Assembly (NCBI GenBank): GCA_964350445.1
Contig: CAYGKA010000006.1
Span: forward strand, 1-64,000
Length of the DNA stretch: 64,000 bases
From: Hwanghaeella sp964350445
GTDB taxonomy: Bacteria; Pseudomonadota; Alphaproteobacteria; UBA8366; Aestuariispiraceae
Direction: 5' to 3'
The position numbers were made by a program, and so were the translations under genes. Below, one piece after another: positions 17,761 through 25,710 of the stretch. Position 1 is the first letter of the stretch. Each line of letters begins with the position of its first letter. The notes beneath the pieces are model-generated. The model was not told the origin of the DNA. It saw only the letters and a list, made by a program, of their open reading frames with translations, and did no database searches.

Positions 17761-18564
17761 ATGAGCGACGCCCCATACAGTCCGGGCACGGGCCAGGTTC
17801 CGTCCCTGCCCCCGATCTTCACGCCGCTGCTGGCCATGCCGCCGGCATCGCCCATGGACGCCGCGCTCGCCGCGGTCGCCCGCGGCGAGGACGCGACCGG
17901 CACCGTGGTGATGGCCGACCGCGCGGATATCGCCGATACCGTCTTCATTCTGGGGCCCGACAGGCCGCTGATGGACGCCTTGAAGGTGGTCCATGTCATG
18001 ATGGTGGCGGTGAACGACGCGCTGGGCTCTATCATACCGCCGCAGATCGCCATCACGTTCGGTTGGCCTGACCGGATCATGATCAACGGCGCCTTGGCCG
18101 GCGGCGTGCGCCTGACCTTGCCCGACGGGCTCGGTCCCGACGCGGCGAAAAGCAACCCCGTTCCCGACTGGATGATCCTGCGGATCACGCTGGACGTCCT
18201 GGGCGAGCCGACGGACGACATCCCGGGCCGGCCGGTGGAACGGACCTCGCTGATGCATGAAGGCTGTGTCGACTTGGCCCCCACCCTGATCGTTGAAAGC
18301 ATCGCGCGGCATTTCCTGAACTGGATCTCGAAATGGGAGTCGACGGGATTCGCGCCGGTGATCGCCGCCTGGGACGGGCGCGCGGACGGCTACCAGGAAA
18401 AAGTCGCCTTCAAACTGCCCGGCGGCATCATCAAGGGACGTCTGCTGGGCCTGGACGAGGATGGCGGCCTGATGGTCAGCCGGGACGGCCGAAAAAGACA
18501 TGCGCCGCTGCGCTGGCTGTTGCAGGGACCAAGCTGGATCGATTCCGGCTGGACCGGGAAATAG
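17761..18564 (+). CDS. Biotin/lipoate-protein-ligase-like protein (DUF4444-type)
   Basis: 267 residues from the ATG at 17761 (GTGGGAGAG about 15 nt before it). The sequence resembles a biotin/lipoate A/B ligase fold: AITFGWPDRIMINGALAGG, DWMILRITLDVLG and HEGCVDLAPTLIVESIARHFL. The C-terminal ~70 residues (KVAFKLPGGIIKGRLLGLDEDGGLMVS) look like a small beta domain, as in ligase C-termini. The canonical BirA glycine-rich motif is not evident, so activity is uncertain. First gene of a six-gene operon; its client is unknown. Confidence 0.72.
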   Translation: MSDAPYSPGTGQVPSLPPIFTPLLAMPPASPMDAALAAVARGEDATGTVVMADRADIADTVFILGPDRPLMDALKVVHVMMVAVNDALGSIIPPQIAITFGWPDRIMINGALAGGVRLTLPDGLGPDAAKSNPVPDWMILRITLDVLGEPTDDIPGRPVERTSLMHEGCVDLAPTLIVESIARHFLNWISKWESTGFAPVIAAWDGRADGYQEKVAFKLPGGIIKGRLLGLDEDGGLMVSRDGRKRHAPLRWLLQGPSWIDSGWTGK

Positions 18565-18573
18565 GCGGCAACC

Positions 18574-19134
18574 ATGAGCACTGACCGAAACGGCGCGCCC
18601 GACGGCCCGCTGACACTGCCGAAGACCATCCGCTTGGATCAGTCCGACGAGTTTGCCTTCGACCGGCCGGCCACGGCCGGTGAATGGGCGATCCCCGGCG
18701 GCTTCGAATTCGCCGGCGCCGATCCCGACGCGATGACGTCCAAGCAGCGCCTGGCCTTCGGACAGGGTTTCCTGGGCCTCATCAGCTTCGGCCGCGCCAC
18801 GTTGGCCGTCGTCGCGACAGCCACGCCGGAAGAACGCCGGGACGCGGTCGACCTGTTGACCCGGCACCTGATTGAACAATACGGCGCGCCGTCGGAAGAG
18901 GCCGCGCGCCAGGCGGCCGAGTTGGAAATCGACTTCGCGGAAGAGCTTTGCGAAGGCCATGCGGCGGGGCGCCTGCTGATGGTCGAACGCGAAATAGAGG
19001 ACGGCCAGATCATTGAGCGGTTCCGCACCGCGGCACGGCCCGACAAACTGGACCACACAAAGATCTGGACCGTGGTTCCCGACGATGGCGCGGCTGAGCC
19101 GGCTGAGCCGGATGAGAATGAGGAAAAGGCCTGA
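18574..19134 (+). CDS. Uncharacterised FDH-neighbourhood protein (DUF6505-like)
   Basis: 186 residues, soluble, no signal. It opens with a dense LPKTIRLDQSDEFAFDRPA then GEWAIPGGFEF, and has a helical half with ERRDAVDLLTRHLIEQYGAPS and an acidic tail. It matches my recollection of DUF6505, a family found beside DUF6352 and DUF6494 genes; this was not verified. It starts 9 nt after the ligase-like gene, and its stop overlaps the next start by 1 nt. Function unknown. Confidence 0.75.
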   Translation: MSTDRNGAPDGPLTLPKTIRLDQSDEFAFDRPATAGEWAIPGGFEFAGADPDAMTSKQRLAFGQGFLGLISFGRATLAVVATATPEERRDAVDLLTRHLIEQYGAPSEEAARQAAELEIDFAEELCEGHAAGRLLMVEREIEDGQIIERFRTAARPDKLDHTKIWTVVPDDGAAEPAEPDENEEKA

Positions 19135-20144
19135 TGGATTTCTGGCGCACCAGCGGCTTTCATATCCTGGAGCGGGACACGAACGGCCGGCTTCAGGTAA
19201 CCGACGACTATTGCCGCGCCTTCTGGCGCCGTCCCGAGGTCGCACCGGTGGAGGAATCCTGCGACGCGGAGCGCGCCCTGCATGCCGCGATGCTGGAAAA
19301 CCCGACAGCCCTGCCCGACCCCGACCGCCTCGCCGCTTTCGCGGATCAGGACGCCGCCGACAACTTCCGGGTCCTGAGCGGTTTTCTGCGAGACTTGAAG
19401 GCGGCCGGCACGCTGGAGGACTACTATCTTGCCCTGTTCCGCAGCGGCCGGGTGTCGATCCCGCCGCTGTTCATCGACCAGATGGCCCATGCCTTGACGC
19501 GGAACGTGCTGGACGGTGTCGCAAACCCGCTCCAGGCCCGCGCCGGGGAGCTGTTCTTCCGCGCCCAGCGCACGACGATCGAAGACGGCGCCATCATGAT
19601 GGCCGACGAGGACACCGTTGAAATGTATTCCCAGACCGGCGGCTTCGGCGATCTCGGCCGGCTGCTGATGGAAGGGCAGGCCGCGTTGCGGGAAGTGACG
19701 CTGGATGTTTTGACCGAAGATAACTGCGGCCTCTACTGGGACCGCTCGGATCGGTTCGACACGGTGCTGGACATCACCTTCCCGCGCCCCGGCCTGGACG
19801 CCCTGTGCCGCGTGATGGAAGTCTGGATCCTTCATTTCCTGGGCTTGGAGACCCGCATCCACCCGGTACAATCCATCCGGGACGAGAAATGGCGCTGGCA
19901 TATCGGGCTCGACACCACCTCGACCGACATCCTCAACACGCTCTATAACGGGGAGGATGTCAGCGAGGAACAAATGTCGCAATTGCTCAGCCTGTTCCGC
20001 CTGGAGATCAAGGATCAGGCCCTGGTGCTCGACGACGTCGCCGGCAAGCCGGTCTATCTGGCGCTGGCCATGGATGCCGACGAGCGGGTCCAGATGAAAC
20101 CGCAGAACCTGCTGGTCAACCTGCCGCTGAAGCGGTCGGCTTAA
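19134..20144 (+). CDS. Uncharacterised FDH-neighbourhood protein (DUF6352-like)
   Basis: 336 residues, soluble. It begins MDFWRTSGFHILERDTNGRLQVTDDY. A conserved-looking block, RAQRTTIEDGAIMMADEDTVEMY, sits near residue 140; a second, WRWHIGLDTTSTDILNTLYNGE, near 260. Acidic and aromatic residues are frequent. It matches my recollection of DUF6352. No known catalytic motif is visible. The start overlaps the preceding stop (TGATG), indicating coupling. Function unknown. Confidence 0.78.
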   Translation: MDFWRTSGFHILERDTNGRLQVTDDYCRAFWRRPEVAPVEESCDAERALHAAMLENPTALPDPDRLAAFADQDAADNFRVLSGFLRDLKAAGTLEDYYLALFRSGRVSIPPLFIDQMAHALTRNVLDGVANPLQARAGELFFRAQRTTIEDGAIMMADEDTVEMYSQTGGFGDLGRLLMEGQAALREVTLDVLTEDNCGLYWDRSDRFDTVLDITFPRPGLDALCRVMEVWILHFLGLETRIHPVQSIRDEKWRWHIGLDTTSTDILNTLYNGEDVSEEQMSQLLSLFRLEIKDQALVLDDVAGKPVYLALAMDADERVQMKPQNLLVNLPLKRSA

Positions 20145-20174
20145 AATCAATAATTTCAATTGGGGGGAAGTCAG

Positions 20175-20378
20175 ATGAACGAAGAAGCCTTTAACATGTC
20201 GATCCGCAAATTCCTGAAGAAGGTCGGCGTGACCTCGCAGCGGGAAATCGAAACCGCGGTGCGCGCCTCCGCGGAGGCCGGCAAGCTGGGCAACGGCCCG
20301 CTGAAGGCAAAGGTCCGCCTGACCCTGGACGGCGTCGACCTGGACGTTACCATCGACGGCGAGATCGAGGTCGGATGA
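20175..20378 (+). CDS. Small uncharacterised protein (DUF6494-like, 67 aa)
   Basis: Start ATG 20175 with GGGGGAAG about 5 nt before it. The first half is a basic helix (SIRKFLKKVGVTSQREIETAVR); the second half is beta-like (KAKVRLTLDGVDLDVTIDGEIEV). Matches my recollection of DUF6494, which travels with DUF6352/DUF6505. The C-terminal half resembles a small beta module; whether it is a carrier or substrate for the ligase-like protein is speculation. Confidence 0.78.
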   Translation: MNEEAFNMSIRKFLKKVGVTSQREIETAVRASAEAGKLGNGPLKAKVRLTLDGVDLDVTIDGEIEVG

Positions 20379-20408
20379 GCCGATAAAACGTGGCATAGGG
20401 AGGAAGCG

Positions 20409-20798
20409 ATGTCGGCGGATGTCGTCAGGGTTTTTGAGCGCCTCCCGGCGCTTTTCGAAGCATCCGAACCATTGAAGCGCCGCTCGGCACGCGCGCGCAT
20501 CGTGCTGCTGTTGGAAGCGGGCGCGGAAAAGCGGAGACTGCGGTTGGAACCGGGTGCGCTTTCCGTGGAAACCGCGAACGGCCCGATGGATGGCTGGGAC
20601 GTGGCGCTGCGCGCCGCACCGCTAGCCTGGGCGGATCATTGGTTGGAAGTCCCGCCCCCCACCGCCGCCGACATACTGGGCATGGCGCGCCACGGACGGA
20701 TGCGGATCGAGGGCAACTTCCTGCCGCTGATGCAGCATCTGCAATTGGTGAAGGACATCCTGGCGCTTCCCCGCAAGACCGAGGGTGACGCATCATGA
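20409..20798 (+). CDS. SCP2 sterol-transfer-like protein
   Basis: 129 residues. The pattern RARIVLLLEAGAEKRRLRLEPGALSVE, then PPTAADILGMARHGRMRIEGNFLPLMQHLQLVKDIL, fits the SCP2-like fold: a beta sheet, then an RxxxxG-type helix with a hydrophobic tunnel for acyl or lipid ligands. AGGGAGGAAG precedes the ATG. It overlaps the following hydrolase gene by 4 nt, so the two are probably made together. Confidence 0.72.
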   Translation: MSADVVRVFERLPALFEASEPLKRRSARARIVLLLEAGAEKRRLRLEPGALSVETANGPMDGWDVALRAAPLAWADHWLEVPPPTAADILGMARHGRMRIEGNFLPLMQHLQLVKDILALPRKTEGDAS

Positions 20799-21649
20799 GC
20801 CCACAATTCGATCCCATTACCGGCCGTTATCTGCGCCTCGATATAGGCGGGGAACCGCACCGGCTTTATGTCGAGGAAGCGGGCGCCGGCATTCCCCTGC
20901 TGTGCCTGCACACGGCGGGCGCGGACGGGCGGCAATATCGCGGTTTGATGCTCGACCCGAAAGTGACGGACAGGTTTCGGGTCATCGCCTTCGACATGCC
21001 CTGGCACGGCAAGTCGAGCCCGCCGGAGGGTTATCAGGACCGCGAGTACAAGCTGAGCACGGCGGATTATGTCGGGCAGATCCTGGCGGTCTGCGACGCC
21101 TTGGAGTTGGACCGCCCGGTGGTGCTGGGCTGTTCCATCGGCGGGCGCATCGTCCTCCAACTCGCCGCCGACCATCCCGACCGGTTTCGCGGGCTTATCG
21201 GGGCACAGGGGGCTGCCTGGCAGGCCCCCTGGTACGACACCGACTGGCTCAACCGCCCGGACGTCCATGGCGGCGAGGTCTGCGCCGCGCTGATTTCCGG
21301 CCTCGTCGCGCCCGGCGGCCCGGCGGCGGACCGGCACGAAACCCTGTGGCACTACATGCAGGGCGGCCCCGGCATCTTCAAAGGCGATTTGTGGTTCTAC
21401 CGGGTCGACGGCGACCTGCGGGAGGTGATCAAGCGCATCGACACAACCCGCTGCCCCCTCACCCTGATGGCCGGCGAATATGACTTCTCCTGCCGCCCGG
21501 AGGACATGCAAGCCACCGCCGACGCCATCCCCGGCTGCGACTCCATCAAGATGGAAGGGTTGGGACACTTCCCGATGAGCGAAAATTATGAGCAGTTTGC
21601 CCGGTATCTGCACCCCGTGCTGGAGCGGGTCGCATTAGCCGGCCGTTAA
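20795..21649 (+). CDS. Alpha/beta hydrolase
   Basis: 284 residues, cytosolic. The nucleophile elbow is VVLGCSIGGRIVLQLA (Ser in GCSIGG, about residue 113), the oxyanion-region motif is LCLHTAGADGRQY, and a late acid/His pair is suggested by MAGEYDFSC and EGLGHFPMSENYE. The catalytic triad is therefore plausible. Substrate unknown. Last gene of the accessory operon, ATGA-coupled to the SCP2-like gene, suggesting an acyl/ester substrate presented by that protein. Confidence 0.88.
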   Translation: MSPQFDPITGRYLRLDIGGEPHRLYVEEAGAGIPLLCLHTAGADGRQYRGLMLDPKVTDRFRVIAFDMPWHGKSSPPEGYQDREYKLSTADYVGQILAVCDALELDRPVVLGCSIGGRIVLQLAADHPDRFRGLIGAQGAAWQAPWYDTDWLNRPDVHGGEVCAALISGLVAPGGPAADRHETLWHYMQGGPGIFKGDLWFYRVDGDLREVIKRIDTTRCPLTLMAGEYDFSCRPEDMQATADAIPGCDSIKMEGLGHFPMSENYEQFARYLHPVLERVALAGR

Positions 21650-21760
21650 TGACCTTCAAAAAATTGTCTCCGTGCTGTTGAAAGGCACTGCCATTGCTCC
21701 CTTCGCCGAAATTCCATTGACGGTGCTTTTGGGTCAAAAAATCCATTCGTCTTAGATGCG

Positions 21761-21788
21761 AAAAGGCCCCGCCGGAGCGAGGCCTTTT
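21761..21788. terminator. Bidirectional rho-independent terminator
   Basis: AAAAGGCC pairs with GGCCTTTT; an inner CGC/GCG extends the stem over a CGGA loop. A-run and T-run flank it on both sides, so it can serve both the plus-strand operon ending at 21649 and the minus-strand gene ending at 21813. Confidence 0.9.
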
Positions 21789-21812
21789 GTGCTTTTCCGT
21801 TAGATGGATTTG

Positions 21813-22388
21813 TTATGCTGCAGCCGAACGCTTGCGACGCCATGAGAGGAATCCAATTCCACCCAGCGCCGTTGCGAGAAGGGGAAGAGCTGCAGGGACA
21901 GGGACAGCAGACACTCCATCACTAAGCGTAACCGTCCCACCCGGCAGCCAATTCCATGACCCGCCACCAGGGAAAACGGTCGACGTTGCAACCATAGAAA
22001 GGGTGAAAGAGTCGCCCAAAATTGAAGAAAAGCTGTTGGAAAGGAAGATGCTTACAGTGCTTCCTTCAGCGCCATTAAACGAGAAGGAATCGACCACAGT
22101 ACCATTTATCAATACGTTGAAAGTTGCCGAGGCAGCCGAGTTCATAGCATTCGACATAGTAAAATCCCAAGTCGAAGATACAGCTGAACCAAGGCCGGTC
22201 CCCGTAAATGACTCGGTCAAAGAAGTTCCAGAGATGAAGAAAGCGCCGCCACCGCCGGCCCCCAAGGTGCTCCCATTGCTTAAGGTCGCATCACTGCTTG
22301 GAAAATCTAACGATATAGTCGCCGCGGACGCCGTCATGCTACTCACGCACCACACCAACGCTACGGCTACGAAAACTTTGAACCTCAT
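21813..22388 (-). CDS. Secreted VPLPA-CTERM sorting-domain protein
   Basis: 191 residues. A signal peptide (MRFKVFVAVALVWCVSSMTASA) leads into a Ser/Thr/Gly-rich beta-type body with no recognised enzyme motif. The C-terminus has the exosortase tail: VPVPAALP, then a hydrophobic helix, then SWRRKRSAAA. This is the substrate signature for the XrtD-type exosortase at 1568-3172. It should be cleaved at the tail and released or anchored at the cell surface, probably with the exopolysaccharide. The GC content is lower than that of flanking genes, as common for surface proteins. Single gene with its own terminator. Confidence 0.92.
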   Translation of the reverse strand: MRFKVFVAVALVWCVSSMTASAATISLDFPSSDATLSNGSTLGAGGGGAFFISGTSLTESFTGTGLGSAVSSTWDFTMSNAMNSAASATFNVLINGTVVDSFSFNGAEGSTVSIFLSNSFSSILGDSFTLSMVATSTVFPGGGSWNWLPGGTVTLSDGVSAVPVPAALPLLATALGGIGFLSWRRKRSAAA

Positions 22389-22696
22389 TACGTACTCCTA
22401 AAAAAATAACCTGCGTCGATTGCGTATGGCACAGATTTACAAGCATCCCCCCCACCTGAGTACCATTCGTTTAGATTAATACAAACAAATACTAATTCTG
22501 TTTTTCAACGCTTATTCAATGAGTTAATGGCGGTACATAAAAGCGAAGGATTGCTTTTCGATCGCTGTTGAATCGACGCAATTGCACTCGGGATAATTTT
22601 CTTGAACCAGGATATCTCAAATAAGCACAGAACCCCTGGCATCGTTTCGAAATACGAGGAAGGAGCATGGCCGGGATTCAAGTGCCGGATTAATCG
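22389..22696. other. A+T-rich intergenic region before scaffold gap
   Basis: No supported gene. It should contain the promoter of the VPLPA-CTERM gene. It ends at the assembly gap with a 10-nt sequence that is repeated on the other side. Confidence 0.5.
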
Positions 22697-22796
22697 NNNN
22701 NNNNNNNNNNNNNNNNNNNNNNNNNNNNNNNNNNNNNNNNNNNNNNNNNNNNNNNNNNNNNNNNNNNNNNNNNNNNNNNNNNNNNNNNNNNNNNNN
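22697..22796. other. Assembly gap (100 N)
   Basis: Exactly 100 N, the usual placeholder for unknown length. GGATTAATCG occurs at 22687-22696 and 22797-22806, immediately on both sides. Confidence 0.99.
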
Positions 22797-22813
22797 GGAT
22801 TAATCGGTGACAG

Positions 22814-23185
22814 CTAGCTAAATTCGTTCACCAGTCCCAAATCCCGCCTTTTTCTCTTCGACAATCCCAGCGCCACGATCCGATGGCTTTCCGTGAGGTA
22901 TTGCTTCAGGCCGTCGTCATCGAGGCCGGGATCAGCGTAGTGCTGGATCCATTTCATGCCGCGGGAGGCGAGATAGGGCGCGGGGCGCAGGCCCGGTTGT
23001 TCCTTGAGGATTTCGTAGGAGAGATCGGAGGTCTTGAAGGTGATGCCAACCGAGCCGTCCTTCTTCCAGCCGCCGATGGCGAAGACCTTGCTGCCGACCT
23101 TCCAGACATGCGAGCCGCCCCACTGGCAGACATAGGTCGTCGCCGGCAGACTGCCGCAAAAGTCGTTGTATTCTTCGTAGGTCAT
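22814..23185 (-). CDS. MmcQ/YjbR-family protein
   Basis: 123 residues. Typical of the family: TYEEYNDFCGSLPATT, then VWKVGSKVFAIGGW, ITFKTSDLSYEIL and GMKWIQHY. These small proteins have a CyaY-like double-wing fold and are annotated as DNA-binding, with no clear physiological role. Single gene, or leader of nothing obvious; its stop lies 17 nt from the gap. Confidence 0.9.
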   Translation of the reverse strand: MTYEEYNDFCGSLPATTYVCQWGGSHVWKVGSKVFAIGGWKKDGSVGITFKTSDLSYEILKEQPGLRPAPYLASRGMKWIQHYADPGLDDDGLKQYLTESHRIVALGLSKRKRRDLGLVNEFS

Positions 23186-23248
23186 GCCCGCTCCCCCATA
23201 GCCCCCTTATAATTGGGCCGGGACGCGCGCCGCTCAACCCTCGAGGGA

Positions 23249-23908
23249 TTAAGTTTCCCTGACGAGGGGGACAGAAAGGTAGTGGCCAAATTCCTCGCCG
23301 AGATTACAGCTGACCCGTGCATGCACCGCGCCCTGGCGGTCGAGGAAGCGGAAGCTGGCCGCCGCGCTGAAGATGCCTTCGTGCCAAATATTGGGATGGA
23401 TATAGAGGCCGCGCGTGCCGTCGCACCAAAAGGCGATCACGTTCTCCGGTTTCAGGTCATCGCCGGGCAATGCCACCGGCACGACGAACGGCTTCTGCTC
23501 CAACGGGTAGAACAACTGCCCACCATCCGGATGATAGTTCATGTGCCACAGCAACACCTGGTCGCGCGGGACGGTGCGGGAGGAATCCGAGGCTTCCTGC
23601 GGGTCACGGCTCCACCCCAGAACATAGTGTCCGTGTACCGCCTCGTTCCGGCCCATCAACACGTCGCCTTCCCACTGGCAGGTGAAGATGCCTTCGACCG
23701 TGCCGCCCTCGTCACCTGAATCCTCGTCCACCGGGCGCCATCCCTGGGCCGGCCAGCGGGTGATCTCGATATCGATCAAGCCCGGATCGTCGACAAGCGC
23801 GCCATAACCTTGCACGCTTTCATCCGTGGCTACGACAAGCGGCACCTGGATCAACGGCAGGGACGGTTTTTCCGATGCCTTGAAGATGTATTGGGGAATG
23901 GTGTTCAT
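23249..23908 (-). CDS. Ureidoglycolate lyase-family protein
   Basis: 219 residues from ATG 23908 (a TTG at 23920 is an in-frame alternative). Cupin-like fold with motifs seen in the ureidoglycolate lyase family: VVATDESVQGYGALV, then FWCDGTRGLYIHPNIWHEG. The last contains the His cluster expected for metal or substrate binding. It may release glyoxylate from ureidoglycolate, but no other allantoin or purine catabolic gene is nearby, and family members with other substrates exist. Confidence 0.78.
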   Translation of the reverse strand: MNTIPQYIFKASEKPSLPLIQVPLVVATDESVQGYGALVDDPGLIDIEITRWPAQGWRPVDEDSGDEGGTVEGIFTCQWEGDVLMGRNEAVHGHYVLGWSRDPQEASDSSRTVPRDQVLLWHMNYHPDGGQLFYPLEQKPFVVPVALPGDDLKPENVIAFWCDGTRGLYIHPNIWHEGIFSAAASFRFLDRQGAVHARVSCNLGEEFGHYLSVPLVRET

Positions 23909-24133
23909 CGCTGTTATCAACCCGCATCGCCCTCCATTTTGCCTATGCGCAGGCGGGAGGGTCGTGCCTTTAGTGTATCGACCATGTTTTAACAGATAGT
24001 TAGGTTATTCCGCCTCGCCTTGCCAGACGGGCAAGTTCGGAATTCGTCCAGAACGGCACAATCTGTCCCATTTCCATATCCACCCGACCTGGTGTAAGCG
24101 GATAGTCTAAGCATTCGGTGGCGACAGGGTTTC

Positions 24134-24532
24134 ATGAAACGGCTTCGGCAAATTCGCGGTTTGGCAGTGGTGCCGGCAGTCGTTTGGCTGCTGATCCAGC
24201 TGTCGATGACCGGCGTGGCCGCCGCGCCGGCGCATTCGTCTGCCGGAACCGATGCTCTGGGCTGGAAGGCGCTCGGCCTGCAGCAGGTCGCGATCTGTTC
24301 GCCGGAGGGCGCCGTCACCCTGGATGCGGGTCCGTCGCAAGGCGGCGGCAAGACCGCGGCGTCTCATTGCGAATGGTGCCAGTCCTTCGGGTCGATCACC
24401 GCGCCGCCGGCCCCGGACACAGCCGCCGCCGCCTTCCACGCAACCCCGTTCAAATACCGCCTGGCTTCCGCCCGCGCGGTGCCCGCTACCGGCATCCGGA
24501 CCGGCTTTTTCAGCCGCGCCCCTCCCGCTTGA
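24134..24532 (+). CDS. DUF2946 secreted/membrane protein
   Basis: 132 residues with an N-terminal signal or membrane segment (VVPAVVWLLIQLSMTGVAAA). The mid-part has CSPEGAV and a Cys/His cluster SHCEWCQSFG, the DUF2946 hallmark. Such proteins often neighbour metal uptake or copper genes. It directly precedes the FecB-type transporter genes (75 nt), suggesting a role in metal handling. Confidence 0.78.
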   Translation: MKRLRQIRGLAVVPAVVWLLIQLSMTGVAAAPAHSSAGTDALGWKALGLQQVAICSPEGAVTLDAGPSQGGGKTAASHCEWCQSFGSITAPPAPDTAAAAFHATPFKYRLASARAVPATGIRTGFFSRAPPA

Positions 24533-24606
24533 ACAGCACTGTTTACCAGTAACCGTCCGCCTGTCTCAGGGCGGGCAAATCGTGCTTGTTCAAGAAGGAC
24601 TTTTCC

Positions 24607-25710
24607 ATGTCGTACAGACTTGTTCACGGCATCGCCGCGTTGGCGATCGCCGTCTCTCTCATCGTCGCCACCAAGGCAAATGCCGCATCGGTGACGGATG
24701 TATTGGACCGTACCGTCGAAGTGCCCGACCGGGTCGAACGCGCCCTGCTCGGTTTCTACTTCGAGGATTTTTTCGCCATCGTCGGACCGAAGGCCTATGA
24801 CCGGGTCGTCGCCATTTCCAAGGATACCTGGCACGGCTGGCGGAACCTGCAATGGAAGGCCTATTCCAAGACCACGCCGCGGATCGAGGAATTGATCGAT
24901 ATCGGCGAAGTGGAAAGCGGCACCTTCTCCGTCGAGGCCGCCATCGCCGCGCGCCCAGATGTCGCCATCGTCGCCGCCTGGCAGTTCAACATGATGGGCG
25001 ATGCGGTCGCCAAGCTGGAAGCCGCGGGGGTCCCGGTCGTGGTCGTCGACTACAACGCCCAGACGGTGGAGAAGCATGTCGCCTCCACCCTGGTGATCGG
25101 ACAGGTGATGGGAAGCCCGGACCGCGCCCGCCAATTGGCCGACGAGTACGCCGGTGCGGTGGCGGAGGTTAAGCGCCGTGTCGCCGCCGCCACGGGGCCG
25201 AAGAAGAAGGTCTATGTGGAACTGGGCAACAAGGGCGCGGACGAACCCGGCAACAGTTACGGCGACGTCATGTGGGGCGGCGTGATCGCCACCGCCGGCG
25301 GCCAGAACATCGCCAGCGGCCAGATCGCCAAATGGGGCCCACTGAGCCCGGAATACGTTCTCGGCCAGAATCCCGACATCATCCTGCTCGCCGGGTCGGG
25401 CTGGGCGAACAAGGACAAGGCCGTCCTGATGGGGCCCGGTGTCAATCCGGCGATCACCCATGACCGGATGCGTCCCTATCTGGGCCGCGCCGGCTGGGCC
25501 GGGTTGTCGGCGGTGAAATCGGGCGAGGTGCACGCGATCTATCATGGCGGGGCGCGGACGCTCTACGACTACGCCTATCTGCAATACATCGCCAAAGCCC
25601 TCTATCCCGAGGCCTTCGCCGATATCGATCCGCAGGAAACGCTGAAGCGCTTCTTCAGCACCTACCTGCCGATCGAGGCGGCAGGCTCCTATATGACGCG
25701 GCTTCAGTGA
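24607..25710 (+). CDS. FecB-type ABC transporter substrate-binding protein
   Basis: 367 residues from ATG 24607, with GAAGGAC about 7 nt upstream. Signal peptide to about residue 26 (TKANAAS), then the PF01497-like body: DRTVEVPDRVERALL, AARPDVAIVAAW, AGVPVVVVDYN and GEVHAIYHGG. Family members carry ferric siderophores, heme, cobalamin or, in MolA-type systems, molybdate/tungstate. DUF2946 upstream favours a metal ligand; nothing in the sequence fixes it. First of a three-gene importer. Confidence 0.9.
   Translation: MSYRLVHGIAALAIAVSLIVATKANAASVTDVLDRTVEVPDRVERALLGFYFEDFFAIVGPKAYDRVVAISKDTWHGWRNLQWKAYSKTTPRIEELIDIGEVESGTFSVEAAIAARPDVAIVAAWQFNMMGDAVAKLEAAGVPVVVVDYNAQTVEKHVASTLVIGQVMGSPDRARQLADEYAGAVAEVKRRVAAATGPKKKVYVELGNKGADEPGNSYGDVMWGGVIATAGGQNIASGQIAKWGPLSPEYVLGQNPDIILLAGSGWANKDKAVLMGPGVNPAITHDRMRPYLGRAGWAGLSAVKSGEVHAIYHGGARTLYDYAYLQYIAKALYPEAFADIDPQETLKRFFSTYLPIEAAGSYMTRLQ

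Noticed and set aside
17689..20396. Two long minus-strand ORFs (518 and 585 codons) opposite the accessory operon
   Set aside because: Antisense artefacts of GC-rich coding DNA; the plus-strand genes have coupled starts, ribosome sites and family matches.
22389..22696. CRISPR or tandem repeats in A+T-rich intergenic DNA
   Set aside because: No regular repeat-spacer pattern is present.
24000..24133. Cobalamin riboswitch before the FecBCD genes
   Set aside because: No conserved B12-box-like sequence was visible in the short leader.
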